Source: Desulfuromonadaceae bacterium (GTDB lineage Bacteria; Desulfobacterota; Desulfuromonadia; Geobacterales; Pseudopelobacteraceae). Taken from it: a stretch of DNA of 64,000 nt. Positions 1 through 8,122 of this stretch are shown here, piece by piece. The DNA is taken from the NCBI GenBank assembly GCA_028687585.1, contig JAQTZV010000008.1, positions 62,001 through 126,000 on the forward strand. The letters are read 5' to 3'. The notes beneath the pieces are model-generated. The model searched no databases. It saw nothing but the letters and a program-made list of their open reading frames with translations, and was not told the DNA's origin. The position numbers and the translations under genes are program-made. Numbering within the stretch: position 1 is the first letter of the stretch; every line of letters begins with the position of its first letter.

Positions 1-167
1 GATTCAGTCCCCTGACCTTGTCAAGATGATCGGTCACTTCCTGAATCCTGCCATGCCCGATGACGCTCTGATATGAAAATCCCCAGTCCCACTCTGCAGA
101 CGTGGCATTTTTCTATTATCTGAAGGATGGTTTCATAACTATTAATTTCGCAGGATGCACGTCTCAT
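1..167 (-). pseudogene. PPOX-family (NimA-like) flavoprotein, internally deleted and cut by the window edge
   Basis: The minus strand starts at ATG 167 behind a strong AAAGGAG. It reads MRRASCEINSYETI then IIEKCHVCRVGL, the usual opening of pyridoxamine 5'-phosphate oxidase-like proteins. The frame then fails, but another frame continues with EWDWGFSYQSVIGHGRI and HLDKVRGLN, which matches a later block of the same family (the W-G-x-x-Y-x-SVIG-G region). The middle, which would carry much of the FMN barrel, is missing. It is best read as an internal deletion joining two ends of one gene. The family assignment is from memory of its motifs. Confidence 0.55.
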
Positions 168-204
168 GCGAATCTCCTTTGCACATTAAATTGGTGGCAG
201 ACTA

Positions 205-1101
205 TTACGCTTCAGATGACAGAAGCGGGGCTTTTGCCTTGACCGGCCAGCAGGTGTGAACGGCCGTAGCGGTGAGGATGATTGCGCCACCTGCAAGGGC
301 GGGAATACCCGGGTTTTCACCCTGGAGTATCCAGGCCCAGAGCGGGTTGAGAGCCGGTTCAAGGAGGAGGAGCAACCCTGCTTCAATAGCGGTGACCTGT
401 TTCATTGCCCTGCTGAGCAGCAGAAATACCAGTGCCACACCAAATGTGCCGAGATACATGACCGTCAGCCAGTCTGACGCATGACTCTGCTGTACCGGTA
501 ATGCCATCGGCAGGGTAATCGCAGAGGCAATGACGCAGCCGAAAGTGACGGCTGCAGATGCCGTATTGCCGGTGCTTTTCCCCGTATGAGCCAGCCAGCG
601 CAATCCGACGACGGTCACAGCCCAGAACAACCCGCTCACCAGGGCAAACAGGTTTCCCCGCGCCGGGTCGGGTGCGCTGGAAGTCGGCTGATAGCTACCG
701 AGGAAAAAGAGTGATAACCCAACGGCCAGGGCACCCATGAACAGTGCGTCACGGCGACGCAGCGGTTCTTTAAGCAGCCAGGTGCTTAACAGGACTATGG
801 TAATGGGGGAGGTGCTCTGAAGAAAGATGGCGTTAGCAGATGTTGTCAACTTGGTTGCGAGTACGAACAGAACCGACGCGCAGGCATAAGCGCCGCCGAC
901 AGCCACCGTGCGGAAATTGAAGTTGCGAATCACTCCGGGAACAATGAGCAGCAGTACTGTTGCCGCTATGCCGGCGCGAAAACAGGCTACTTGCCAACTG
1001 GAGAAGGAATCGCATGTCTTGATGGCAGCGCCGCTGGTGGACATCAGGAGGGCTGCCAGCATGATCTGGAGACGTGGAGCTGAAAGTAACGGCATCATCA
1101 C
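205..1101 (-). CDS. DMT superfamily (EamA) drug/metabolite exporter
   Basis: Inner-membrane protein of 298 aa, the usual length for a ten-helix EamA transporter with two five-helix repeats. Hydrophobic segments run through the protein, for example the one ending LLLIVPGVI and the last repeat with GLLLLLEPALNPLWAW, a typical EamA signature (E-P-x-x-x-P/W). Translation can begin at GTG 1101 or at the two ATG codons that follow. The GTG overlaps the stop of the upstream MoaD/ThiS-like gene by four bases, so the two are probably translationally coupled. The substrate cannot be told from sequence. Confidence 0.85.
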   Translation of the reverse strand: MMMPLLSAPRLQIMLAALLMSTSGAAIKTCDSFSSWQVACFRAGIAATVLLLIVPGVIRNFNFRTVAVGGAYACASVLFVLATKLTTSANAIFLQSTSPITIVLLSTWLLKEPLRRRDALFMGALAVGLSLFFLGSYQPTSSAPDPARGNLFALVSGLFWAVTVVGLRWLAHTGKSTGNTASAAVTFGCVIASAITLPMALPVQQSHASDWLTVMYLGTFGVALVFLLLSRAMKQVTAIEAGLLLLLEPALNPLWAWILQGENPGIPALAGGAIILTATAVHTCWPVKAKAPLLSSEA

Positions 1102-1322
1102 CCTCCGGAAACAAGGGGAAACAATGCCACGGTATCCCCATCATGCAGTTCCGTATACTGCACTGCCGGCATTCCGTTCAGCGGTATGACTCCAGGCGGT
1201 TTACCGGTGAAGCCGAGGGTCTGAAGCAGATCGCCGACCGGGCATCCAGCGGGATAGTCCCGTTCAGCCTCTTTAAAACGCCCGACGCGGTAACTGGCAC
1301 ATAGTTTTACGGTAATCTGCAT
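1098..1322 (-). CDS. MoaD/ThiS-family sulfur-carrier-like protein
   Basis: A 74-aa beta-grasp protein that starts MQITVKLCASYR and ends in the diglycine GG required for C-terminal adenylation or thiocarboxylation in MoaD and ThiS. The segment NGMPAVQYTELHDGDTVALFPLVSGG matches the C-terminal half of the MoaD family. The ATG at 1322 is preferred over an in-frame upstream ATG at 1433 because GGGG precedes it and the fold starts there. It overlaps the DMT gene by four bases. Which pathway it serves (molybdopterin, thiamin, tungstopterin or other sulfur transfer) cannot be decided, as no partner enzyme is nearby. Confidence 0.7.
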   Translation of the reverse strand: MQITVKLCASYRVGRFKEAERDYPAGCPVGDLLQTLGFTGKPPGVIPLNGMPAVQYTELHDGDTVALFPLVSGG

Positions 1323-1401
1323 ACTGCCCCGGAAATGTATTATTTTTTCCTGGTTGCAGAATGGGAACTGCGACCAGGGAAGCTGCCTGCTCCGGATGTC
1401 G

Positions 1402-1641
1402 TCAGCCCCGGAGTTCCTGCAGTGACCCGTCAATTATCAAATGGATTCCGTATTTATCACAAATTTCACGCAAGCGGGGGAAATACTCGGGCGGTGGTGT
1501 GATGAAACCTCCTTCACCCTGAATCGGTTCGGCAATAATTGCCGCCGTTTTTTCAGCCGCAACGTGGCTGATGAAAAAGTCCTCCAGGTGATCGGCGCAG
1601 GCAGCGTTGCAGGTCGGGTGCGTGAGGCCGAAGCCTGCCGG
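1402..1641 (-). pseudogene. Class III (PLP) aminotransferase fragment
   Basis: A minus-strand open frame bounded by stops encodes HPTCNAACADHLEDFF, then KTAAIIAEPIQGEGG and PRLREICDKYGIHLIID. This is the conserved middle of class III aminotransferases (4-aminobutyrate or putrescine type), where AEPIQGEGG leads to LIIDEVQ. The homology stops right after LIID, just before the PLP-phosphate-binding region, and the frame then ends. The 5' end is also missing. It is a roughly 75-residue remnant with no start codon of its own. Confidence 0.65.
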
Positions 1642-1661
1642 TTAAATACCGGTATGCCATA

Positions 1662-1757
1662 ATGGCGAGCGAGATTGCGTCCTCAATGGTCTACAAAAAC
1701 AGCCCGACTGATGGCTATCAGGAGCTGGTTGAAGCCCACTTACGGGAGATGACGTAA
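1662..1757 (+). other. Short open frame, possible 3' end of a deleted gene
   Basis: ATG 1662 to TAA 1757 encodes 31 residues ending SPTDGYQELVEAHLREMT, with protein-like composition. It runs directly into a strong terminator. There is no ribosome binding site at the ATG, and the same frame stays open a little upstream. It reads more like the tail of a larger lost gene than a complete small gene. The family is not recognised. Confidence 0.25.
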
Positions 1758-1796
1758 ACAAATCGGGGCCGGATCAATGATCCGGCCCCGATTTGT
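1758..1796. terminator. Bidirectional intrinsic terminator 3' of htpG
   Basis: Near-perfect inverted repeat with a 19-nt arm (1758-1776) rich in G and C, a one-base centre at 1777, and the matching arm 1778-1796. The T-rich ends are suitable for either strand. It lies just past the htpG stop and the short plus-strand frame. Confidence 0.8.
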
Positions 1797-1828
1797 TATA
1801 AGAGTGTTAATGGGTTAGGTGATAACCG

Positions 1829-3763
1829 TTACTGCACCGCTTTAACCATCAGATCACTTACCAGCCGGGTAAAGCGTAGCGGGTCTTTGATCGTGGACCC
1901 CTCGGTCAACAGTGCCTGATCGTAGAGCAGGTCGGCATAGTCGGCCAGCGCGGCTGCAGAGGCATCTTTCTGGTGGATTGCGGCCATCGCCTTCAAAATT
2001 GCGTGATCCGGGTTCAGTTCCAGGATGCGTTTTGACTCCGGAACCGCCTGGTTCATCGCCTTCATGATGCGCTCCATATTGGCATTCATGCCGTATTCAT
2101 CAGCTACCAGACAGCAGGCGCTTTCGGTCAGGCGGTTTGAAAAACGAACCTCCTTGACCTTGTCTTTGAGGCGATCACTCATCAGGGAGATAAGATCGCT
2201 GAACTCTTTCTGTGCTTCTTCACGTTTCTTTTCCTTTTCCTTCTTCTCTTCGTCACTGTCGAGGCTGATATCGCCACGATCAACCGCTTTGAGGTGTTTT
2301 TCATCATATTCGGTCAGTGATTGCACAACCCATTCATCAACCGGATCGGTCAGGAAGAGCACTTCATATCCCTTGGCGCGGAATGCCTCCAGATGTGGCG
2401 ACTGCTCCAGGGTTTCGCGGCTGGCGCCGGTGATGTAGTAAATATCTTTCTGTCCTTCCGGCATTCTGCCGACATACTCCTTCAGCGAAACAAAGGAGCC
2501 GACTGCAGTGGTGGTGCTCTCAAACAGGATCAGTTCCTGCAGCTTTTCCTTGTTGGCGTAGTCAAAGTGCATCCCCTCCTTGATGACCTGCCCGAACTCT
2601 TTCCAAAAGGTAACGTATTCGTCGAAGTTCTGTTCCTTAACCTCTGAAAGTGTCGAGAGAATCTTGCCAACCAGGCTTTTCTGTATCCGCTTGATCTGCA
2701 CATCTTCCTGAAGAATTTCGCGGGACACATTGAGCGGCAGATCTGAGGAATCAACGACCCCCTTGACAAAACGGAGGTAGTCCGGAATCAGCTCTTCACA
2801 TTTGTCGCTGATGAAAACGCGGCGTACATAGAGCTGAAGTCCTTTCTTCCGGTCATTCATGAACATGTCGAATGGCTTCTTGGCGGGCAGATAGAGCAGC
2901 GCCTTGAATTCACTGACACCTTCCGCCGAAAAATGAATGGTGCGGAACGGCGGGTCGTAATCGTGTGACACATGCTTGTAGAACTCGGTGTACTCCTCAT
3001 CGGTGACATCGCTCTTGGCGCGGGTCCAGATGGCTTTCATCGAGTTAAGAGTCTGCTCCTCGATTTTTTCGATGGTGCCGGCGCCTTCGATTTCTTCGCC
3101 GTCTACCCCTTTCGGAGTTTCGCTTCGGGTGACATCCATGACGACCGGATACTGGATGTAGTCGGAGTATTTCTTGACAATCGAGCGGATCTTCCATTCA
3201 TCAAGATATGTTTTAAATTCTTCCTTGAGATGCAGAGTGATTTCAGTGCCGCGCAGTTCGCGGCTGCACTCTTCTACCGTATAACTGCCGTCACCGGTCG
3301 ATTCCCAGCGGCAGCCGTCAGTAACTGCTCCGCCTTTGCGGGTTTCCAGTGTGACCCGGTCAGCAACCATAAATGATGCATAGAAGCCGACACCGAACTG
3401 ACCGATCAGTTCCGGATTGCTGCTGTCGGCTTTTTCTTTCAGTGACTGCATGAATGCTTTGGTGCCGGAACGGGCGATGGTGCCGATGTTTTCTTCCACT
3501 TCGGCCATGTTCATGCCGATGCCGTTGTCGCGGATGATCAGAGTGCCGGCTTCTTTATTCGGAATCAGCTTGATTTTCCAGTCGCTGTTCCCTTCCAGAA
3601 GAGTTTCGTCGGAATGTGATTCAAAACGGACTTTATCGATGGCGTCGGAAGCATTGGATATAAGTTCGCGGAGAAAAATATCTTTGTTGGAATAGAGTGA
3701 GTGGATTACCAGGTCAAGCAATTGCTGGACTTCGGTCTGGAATTGTTTGGTGGTTTTTGACAT
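1829..3763 (-). CDS. htpG: Hsp90-family molecular chaperone HtpG
   Basis: Cytosolic ATP-dependent chaperone of 644 aa, typical bacterial Hsp90 length. The N-terminal GHKL ATPase is intact: [13 protein letters not shown] (catalytic Glu/Asn helix), DNGIGMN, and [15 protein letters not shown] with the ATP lid glycines. The middle domain contains RRVFISD and [11 protein letters not shown], a canonical Hsp90 signature with the gamma-phosphate-contacting Arg. The C-terminal dimerisation domain is complete. ATG 3763 is preceded by a GAAGGAG ribosome binding site. Upstream is a promoter with tandem TTGAAA motifs that would suit heat-shock control. Confidence 0.97.
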   Translation of the reverse strand: MSKTTKQFQTEVQQLLDLVIHSLYSNKDIFLRELISNASDAIDKVRFESHSDETLLEGNSDWKIKLIPNKEAGTLIIRDNGIGMNMAEVEENIGTIARSGTKAFMQSLKEKADSSNPELIGQFGVGFYASFMVADRVTLETRKGGAVTDGCRWESTGDGSYTVEECSRELRGTEITLHLKEEFKTYLDEWKIRSIVKKYSDYIQYPVVMDVTRSETPKGVDGEEIEGAGTIEKIEEQTLNSMKAIWTRAKSDVTDEEYTEFYKHVSHDYDPPFRTIHFSAEGVSEFKALLYLPAKKPFDMFMNDRKKGLQLYVRRVFISDKCEELIPDYLRFVKGVVDSSDLPLNVSREILQEDVQIKRIQKSLVGKILSTLSEVKEQNFDEYVTFWKEFGQVIKEGMHFDYANKEKLQELILFESTTTAVGSFVSLKEYVGRMPEGQKDIYYITGASRETLEQSPHLEAFRAKGYEVLFLTDPVDEWVVQSLTEYDEKHLKAVDRGDISLDSDEEKKEKEKKREEAQKEFSDLISLMSDRLKDKVKEVRFSNRLTESACCLVADEYGMNANMERIMKAMNQAVPESKRILELNPDHAILKAMAAIHQKDASAAALADYADLLYDQALLTEGSTIKDPLRFTRLVSDLMVKAVQ

Positions 3764-3807
3764 GGTTGGTAAAATCTCCTTCGTTGTGATGTATTCTGAG
3801 TAACAGC

Positions 3808-3836
3808 AACATAATCATACGGTTTCAAGTTTTCAA
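3808..3836 (-). promoter_or_regulatory. Putative htpG promoter
   Basis: On the minus strand, TTGAAA (3836-3831) is followed after 17 nt by TATGTT (3813-3808). A second CTTGAAA lies inside the spacer. This could be read by sigma-70, or, given CTTGAAA, by the sigma-32 encoded in this window. The choice is inference. Confidence 0.4.
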
Positions 3837-3887
3837 GGGGGAGCGGTAAAAAACCGGTTTGATGCCGACTGCCACCGTTTTAGGTAA

Positions 3888-3915
3888 TTGATAAACATAA
3901 GAGTTGTGGTATAGT
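3888..3915 (+). promoter_or_regulatory. Sigma-70-type promoter of the S1-domain gene
   Basis: TTGATA (3888-3893), a 16-nt spacer and TATAGT (3910-3915) each match the consensus at five of six positions. The predicted start near 3922 leaves a leader of about 30 nt before ATG 3951. Confidence 0.55.
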
Positions 3916-3950
3916 CCCGCAACCAAAAAATGTCCAGGGGAGCCACGCAG

Positions 3951-5189
3951 ATGAAAAGTAAGCATGACATTGATGATGATGATATGATTGAAGAAATCGA
4001 AGGTGTTGATGATGGCAGCTTTGCCGAGCTGTTTGAACAGAGCAGCAAGGAGAATAGCCGATGGCTGGAGCCGGGACAGAAGCTGACCGGTAAAGTACTG
4101 AAGATCGGTAGCGAATGGATCTTTATGGATACCGGCCAGAAAGGTGAGGGGGTCATCGAACGGAAAGAGTTTCTTGATATTGACGGCAACGTCACAGTCA
4201 AGGAAGGAGATTCAATTTCCGCATATTTCCTTTCGTCCAGTAATGGGGAGATGCGTTTCACCAGCAGAATCGGCGGTGGAGCTTCCGGCGGCGGCACTGC
4301 CCAGCTAGAGCAGGCGTGGCAGGCGGGCGTACCGGTGGAAGGAGTCGTTGAAAAGGAGATCAAAGGGGGCTATGAAATCAAACTGGGCGGCACCGCCCGG
4401 GCATTCTGCCCCTATTCGCAGATTGCGCTGCGCCGCGTTGAAAGCCCTGAAGCGCTCATCGGCACCCGGTTAACGTTTCAGATCAGCGAATACGCGGAAA
4501 ACGGCCGCAACATCATCGTTTCCCGCCGCGCCCTGCTTGAAGAGGAGCAACGCCGCCTGAAAGAGGAGGCACAGGCGGGAATAGTCGTCGGGATGACGGT
4601 GACCGGCACGGTAACGTCACTGCAGGATTACGGTGCATTTGTCGACATTGGCGGGCTGGAAGGACTGATACCGGTATCAGAAATCGCCTGGAGCCGGGTA
4701 AAAGATGTGCGTGAGGTGCTGAGTGTCGGCCAGCAGCTGAAGGTTGTCGTCAAATCAATCGACACGGAAAAGGACCGGATTTCCCTCAGTGTCAAGGATA
4801 CCCTTGACGATCCGTGGGATCAGGTGACAGACAAGTATCCTGAAGGATCGTTCCATACCGGTACCGTTGCGCGGCTGGATACATTTGGTGCCTTCGTAAC
4901 CTTGGGTGATGGTGTTGACGGTCTGCTGCATATATCAAAAATGGGTTCAGGCAAGCGTATTAACCACCCGCGTGAAGTTGTTAAAGAGGGTGAGCAGCTT
5001 GAGGTGAAAATAGAGAGTATTGACCGCGCCAGTCGCCGCATATCACTGGCGCTGGCTGGCCCTGCCCGCGCTGCTGCTGAAGAAGAAGAGACATTATCAG
5101 AGTTTCGCCGCCAGGCTGACGGTGCCCGGACTGGGATGGGAACGCTGGCTGATATGGTACGGACAAAAAATCAACGGGGTAAAAAATAA
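3951..5189 (+). CDS. S1 RNA-binding domain protein (four S1 repeats, RpsA-like)
   Basis: A 412-aa protein with an acidic N-terminus followed by four OB-fold S1 repeats. The best preserved are the third (GTVTSLQDYGAFVDIGGLEG) and the fourth (GTVARLDTFGAFVTLGDGVDG), each with the F-x-G/D-x-F pattern used to contact RNA. It is shorter than ribosomal S1; the six-domain rpsA is at 44.8 kb, so this is a second S1-like protein, perhaps acting on mRNA or ribosomes. ATG 3951 is chosen because AGGGGAG lies eight bases before it; an ATG at 3930 lies inside that leader. The gene below follows after three bases. Confidence 0.85.
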   Translation: MKSKHDIDDDDMIEEIEGVDDGSFAELFEQSSKENSRWLEPGQKLTGKVLKIGSEWIFMDTGQKGEGVIERKEFLDIDGNVTVKEGDSISAYFLSSSNGEMRFTSRIGGGASGGGTAQLEQAWQAGVPVEGVVEKEIKGGYEIKLGGTARAFCPYSQIALRRVESPEALIGTRLTFQISEYAENGRNIIVSRRALLEEEQRRLKEEAQAGIVVGMTVTGTVTSLQDYGAFVDIGGLEGLIPVSEIAWSRVKDVREVLSVGQQLKVVVKSIDTEKDRISLSVKDTLDDPWDQVTDKYPEGSFHTGTVARLDTFGAFVTLGDGVDGLLHISKMGSGKRINHPREVVKEGEQLEVKIESIDRASRRISLALAGPARAAAEEEETLSEFRRQADGARTGMGTLADMVRTKNQRGKK

Positions 5190-5192
5190 ACG

Positions 5193-5495
5193 ATGGCTGA
5201 ATGTACTCCTGAAGCGACAGATTGGGACAGTTACTGCAAACAGTGCGGGAGTTGCTGCTTCGAAAAAATTGAGGATGAGCGGGGCAATATCTTCTATATG
5301 CAGTCTGCCTGCCGTTTTCTTGATGTTGACAGTCGTCGGTGCAAAATTTTTGAGCGACGTTTTGAGATCAATCCCAGTTGTATAAAGTTGACTCCGGAGC
5401 TGGTGCCGACTCTGCACTGGCTCCCCCGCGATTGCGGGTATCGCAGTAAAACGGATGCCTCGGTCACCGTTTCGAAGAAAAATAGAAAACGGTAA
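5193..5495 (+). CDS. YkgJ/YcgN-family cysteine cluster protein
   Basis: A 100-aa protein with the cysteine pattern of the zinc- or iron-binding cluster family UPF0260/YkgJ: CKQCGSCC near residue 15, ACRFLD, RRCKIFERR, then a C-terminal Cys in SCIK and DCGYR. The motif W-L-P-x-x-C-x-Y is typical of YcgN. The biochemical role of the family is unsettled. It starts three bases after the S1-protein stop and so is probably co-transcribed with it. Confidence 0.8.
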   Translation: MAECTPEATDWDSYCKQCGSCCFEKIEDERGNIFYMQSACRFLDVDSRRCKIFERRFEINPSCIKLTPELVPTLHWLPRDCGYRSKTDASVTVSKKNRKR

Positions 5496-5500
5496 TGAAT

Positions 5501-5533
5501 TTGTTGTTGGGGCCCTCAGGGGCCCTACAACAA
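5501..5533. terminator. Bidirectional terminator between converging ycgN-like and metF genes
   Basis: The 15-nt arm at 5501-5515 pairs with 5519-5533 around a TCA loop with one mismatch. It has a GGGGCCC core and TTGTTGTT/ACAACAA ends. The right arm overlaps the last codons and stop of metF. Confidence 0.7.
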
Positions 5534-6400
5534 AAGTAACCCTTCCACCAGTTCCAGTACCACTTCGGCACGGTTCAGCGTGTAAATATGAACCCCAGGA
5601 ACTCCAGCTTCCAAGAGCTCACAGGCCTGGCGCCGGGCGTGGGCAATGCCGACTTTCTGCACCGCCGCCGCACCTCCCGTCTTATCAGCCATTTCCAGTT
5701 CAGCAAGAAATTCTGCCGGTATGGTCGCTCCGCAGAGAGAAACGATTCTTTTAATCACCTTCAGGCTGACAACCGGCAGAATGCCGGGAAGTATCGGTTT
5801 CGTGACTCCGGCGGCACGGGCACGTTCCACGAAAGCGTGATACAGGCTGTTGTCAAAGAACAGCTGGGTGATGGCAAAATCAGCGCCCCGATCGAATTTC
5901 AGCTGCAAATAGGAAAGATCATCATCCGGAGTTGCAGATTCAGGGTGAACTTCAGGGTAACCGGCAACGCCGATTCCCATGGCCGGGTATGCCGACCGAA
6001 TCAGGTTGACCAGATCGGATGCATATTGGAGCGGTGAGGGGAGGGGGGTTTCGACGGAGCCATCCTGGGGCAGGTCGCCGCGCAAGGCCAGAACATTGCA
6101 GACTCCCGCCGCTGCAAGGTCATTCAGAAACCCGGTTACTTCGCTGGTATTTGAGCCGAGACAGGTCAAATGCGCCATGGTTTCAATGCCATATTCCTGT
6201 TGGATTCGGGTGACAATTTCAAGCGAATCGATATTTGTGCTGCCGCCGGCGCCGTATGTCACCGAGGCAAAAAGCGGTTTCAGCACGGCAAGCCGTTGCA
6301 CGGTCTTAAAAAAAACAGGCCAGTCTTCCCGTGTTTTTGGCGGAAAATATTCTAGAGAGATAAATTGTGTATCCGGTTTAATTGCGTCGATGATTTTCAT
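5525..6400 (-). CDS. metF: 5,10-methylenetetrahydrofolate reductase
   Basis: Flavoprotein of 291 aa that reduces methylene-THF to methyl-THF for methionine synthesis (and for the methyl branch of the Wood-Ljungdahl pathway where present). Visible motifs are SLEYFPPKT near the N-terminus with the catalytic Glu, ASVTYGAGGS, LRGDLPQDG (FAD and folate contacts) and GADFAITQLFFDN. Length is normal. It stands alone on the minus strand and converges on the YkgJ-like gene over a shared terminator. Confidence 0.95.
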   Translation of the reverse strand: MKIIDAIKPDTQFISLEYFPPKTREDWPVFFKTVQRLAVLKPLFASVTYGAGGSTNIDSLEIVTRIQQEYGIETMAHLTCLGSNTSEVTGFLNDLAAAGVCNVLALRGDLPQDGSVETPLPSPLQYASDLVNLIRSAYPAMGIGVAGYPEVHPESATPDDDLSYLQLKFDRGADFAITQLFFDNSLYHAFVERARAAGVTKPILPGILPVVSLKVIKRIVSLCGATIPAEFLAELEMADKTGGAAAVQKVGIAHARRQACELLEAGVPGVHIYTLNRAEVVLELVEGLLLL

Positions 6401-6630
6401 GGTTCTCCACCAAAGTTGCGACTTCTCGAATTAAAAGTGTTCTCTTTTACCCAAAATTTAAAACAAATAGCAACAGAAGATTCATCCCTGGATTTTTGAT
6501 TTGACAGCCTATTACCTGATGACGTATACAGATTGCCCGCATTTTAGTGACTTTTCCCAGCTAGTTAGCCTACCGGTGATATGCTCTGAGTGCCATCGTA
6601 ACCAATCAAAAAAAGAGAGAAAACGAATCC

Positions 6631-7533
6631 ATGTTCAACTTGAAACCAGATGTTGTTGCCCGGCTCGAACGGGTGCTGAGTTCCGTAGAAATGCTGCTCC
6701 CCAAAGCGATCGCTGCGATTGACTGGGAACATTGCCCCGCCGCCAACTGGCGACGCCACTCTTTTTCCGGCTATCTTGAACCGGTTCGCGTCACAGACAC
6801 AACGACGTTACAGGAGCTGCTCGGGATCGAGGAGCAAAAAGAGGTCATGGTGAATAACACCCGCCAGTTTATTGCCGGTCTGCCCGCTAACAATGCCCTG
6901 CTCTGGGGCTCGCGTGGTTCCGGCAAATCGTCTCTTGTCAAAGCAATTTTAAACGAATTCGCTCCACAGGGGCTGCGCTTCATTCAGGTAGAAAAGGAAG
7001 ACCTGATATATCTTTCCGAAATATTCAACGCCGTCGAAAACCAGCCGTACCGTTTTATCCTGCTCTGTGATGACCTGACCTTTGAAGTGGGTGAATTGAG
7101 TTACAAAATGCTGAAAAGCGCCCTGGATGGCTCGGTCTATTCTGCCCCTGAAAATGTCTTGATCTATGTAACATCAAATCGTCGGCACCTCCTGCCGGAA
7201 TATGAATCAGATCATCTTGGTGGTAAATTTGTTAAGGGTGAACTTCAGCAGAGTGAAGCGATGGAAGAGAAGGTCTCTCTCTCCGACCGTTTCGGGATAT
7301 GGGTTGCATTCTATGCGTTCTCTCAGGATCGTTACATTGACGCGGTAAAGCTGAATGTTGAAAAAGAAAGTTCTCTGCGTAATGTACAGATTCCTTGGAG
7401 CAGTGAAATCGAGCGTGACGCCATCCAGTGGTCACATGACAAGAGCAAACGGTGCGGCCGGACCGCCTACCAGTTTGCCAAAAACTGGGTAGGACGTTAC
7501 CTGCTTTCAATAAATAACATGTTGCACCCGTAA
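6631..7533 (+). CDS. DUF815-family P-loop ATPase
   Basis: A 300-aa AAA-type ATPase. The Walker A motif is WGSRGSGKSSLVKA near residue 95, Walker B is RFILLCDDLTFE near residue 148, and VLIYVTSNRRHLLPE matches sensor 1 with the family's N-R-R-H-L signature. These are diagnostic of DUF815 proteins (COG2607), whose cellular role is unknown. The last third contains SLSDRFGIWVAFYAF, also conserved. Single gene with no obvious partner. Confidence 0.88.
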   Translation: MFNLKPDVVARLERVLSSVEMLLPKAIAAIDWEHCPAANWRRHSFSGYLEPVRVTDTTTLQELLGIEEQKEVMVNNTRQFIAGLPANNALLWGSRGSGKSSLVKAILNEFAPQGLRFIQVEKEDLIYLSEIFNAVENQPYRFILLCDDLTFEVGELSYKMLKSALDGSVYSAPENVLIYVTSNRRHLLPEYESDHLGGKFVKGELQQSEAMEEKVSLSDRFGIWVAFYAFSQDRYIDAVKLNVEKESSLRNVQIPWSSEIERDAIQWSHDKSKRCGRTAYQFAKNWVGRYLLSINNMLHP

Positions 7534-7568
7534 AATGAGCTTGTAATTTTCATTCGTCCTCCGTATAT

Positions 7569-7583
7569 TGACAATCATGTTCA
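7569..7583. promoter_or_regulatory. Fur-box-like palindrome before fur
   Basis: TGACAATCATGTTCA fits the 7-1-7 Fur pattern TGATAATnATTATCA at 11 of 14 informative positions. It sits inside a 19-bp imperfect palindrome (7567-7585), 14 nt before the fur start. Autoregulation is the expected role. Confidence 0.5.
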
Positions 7584-7596
7584 ATAAGGAGGGCGA

Positions 7597-8031
7597 ATGA
7601 TTCTCGAAAAAAAGAAGGCATTTAACGATTTTGCGTTGTCCAAGGGCCTCCGTTCAACCCGCCAGCGTGATGTTATCCTTGATGTATTCCTCTCTACCCA
7701 TCAGCATATCAGTGTCGAAGAACTCTACCTCAAAATTAAATCCAGCAACACCGGTATCGGTCACGCCACGGTGTATCGTACCCTCAAACTGTTTGCCGAA
7801 TCCGGTCTTGCACGTGAAATCCTGCTTCATGACGGCCAGACGCGCTATGAACACGTCATTGCCGGTGAACATCATGATCATCTCGTCTGTACGAAATGCA
7901 ATTCAATCGTTGAATTTGAGGATGAAACTATTGAAAAATTGCAGAAAGAAATTGCCGCTCGTCACGGCTTTCTGATTAAAAGCCATAAAATGGAAATATA
8001 CGGTTACTGCGCTGTCTGTAAACAGTTGTGA
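7597..8031 (+). CDS. fur: Ferric uptake regulator Fur
   Basis: A 144-aa metal-responsive repressor. The N-terminal winged helix includes LRSTRQRDVILDVFL and the recognition region GHATVYRTLKLFAESG. The C-terminal half carries the metal sites: GEHHDHLVCTKCNSIVEFED (His cluster plus CxxC) and a second CAVC pair at the end that can bind structural zinc. ATG 7597 follows AAGGAGGG. The adjacent feo operon and the two Fur-box-like palindromes support a Fur identity over Zur or PerR, although those cannot be fully excluded by sequence alone. Confidence 0.9.
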   Translation: MILEKKKAFNDFALSKGLRSTRQRDVILDVFLSTHQHISVEELYLKIKSSNTGIGHATVYRTLKLFAESGLAREILLHDGQTRYEHVIAGEHHDHLVCTKCNSIVEFEDETIEKLQKEIAARHGFLIKSHKMEIYGYCAVCKQL

Positions 8032-8083
8032 ATCGCCACTCTGCCCCTTTTCTTGCCGGCGGGGTGTTTTTTTATCTGTAAAC

Positions 8084-8098
8084 TGAAATTGAATATCA
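8084..8098. promoter_or_regulatory. Fur-box-like palindrome before feoB
   Basis: TGAAATTGAATATCA is a nearly perfect 7-1-7 palindrome and matches the Fur consensus at most positions. It lies 24 nt upstream of the feoB start, where a bound repressor would block transcription. Confidence 0.5.
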
Positions 8099-8122
8099 AG
8101 AGCATACCAAGGATGAGTCGAT

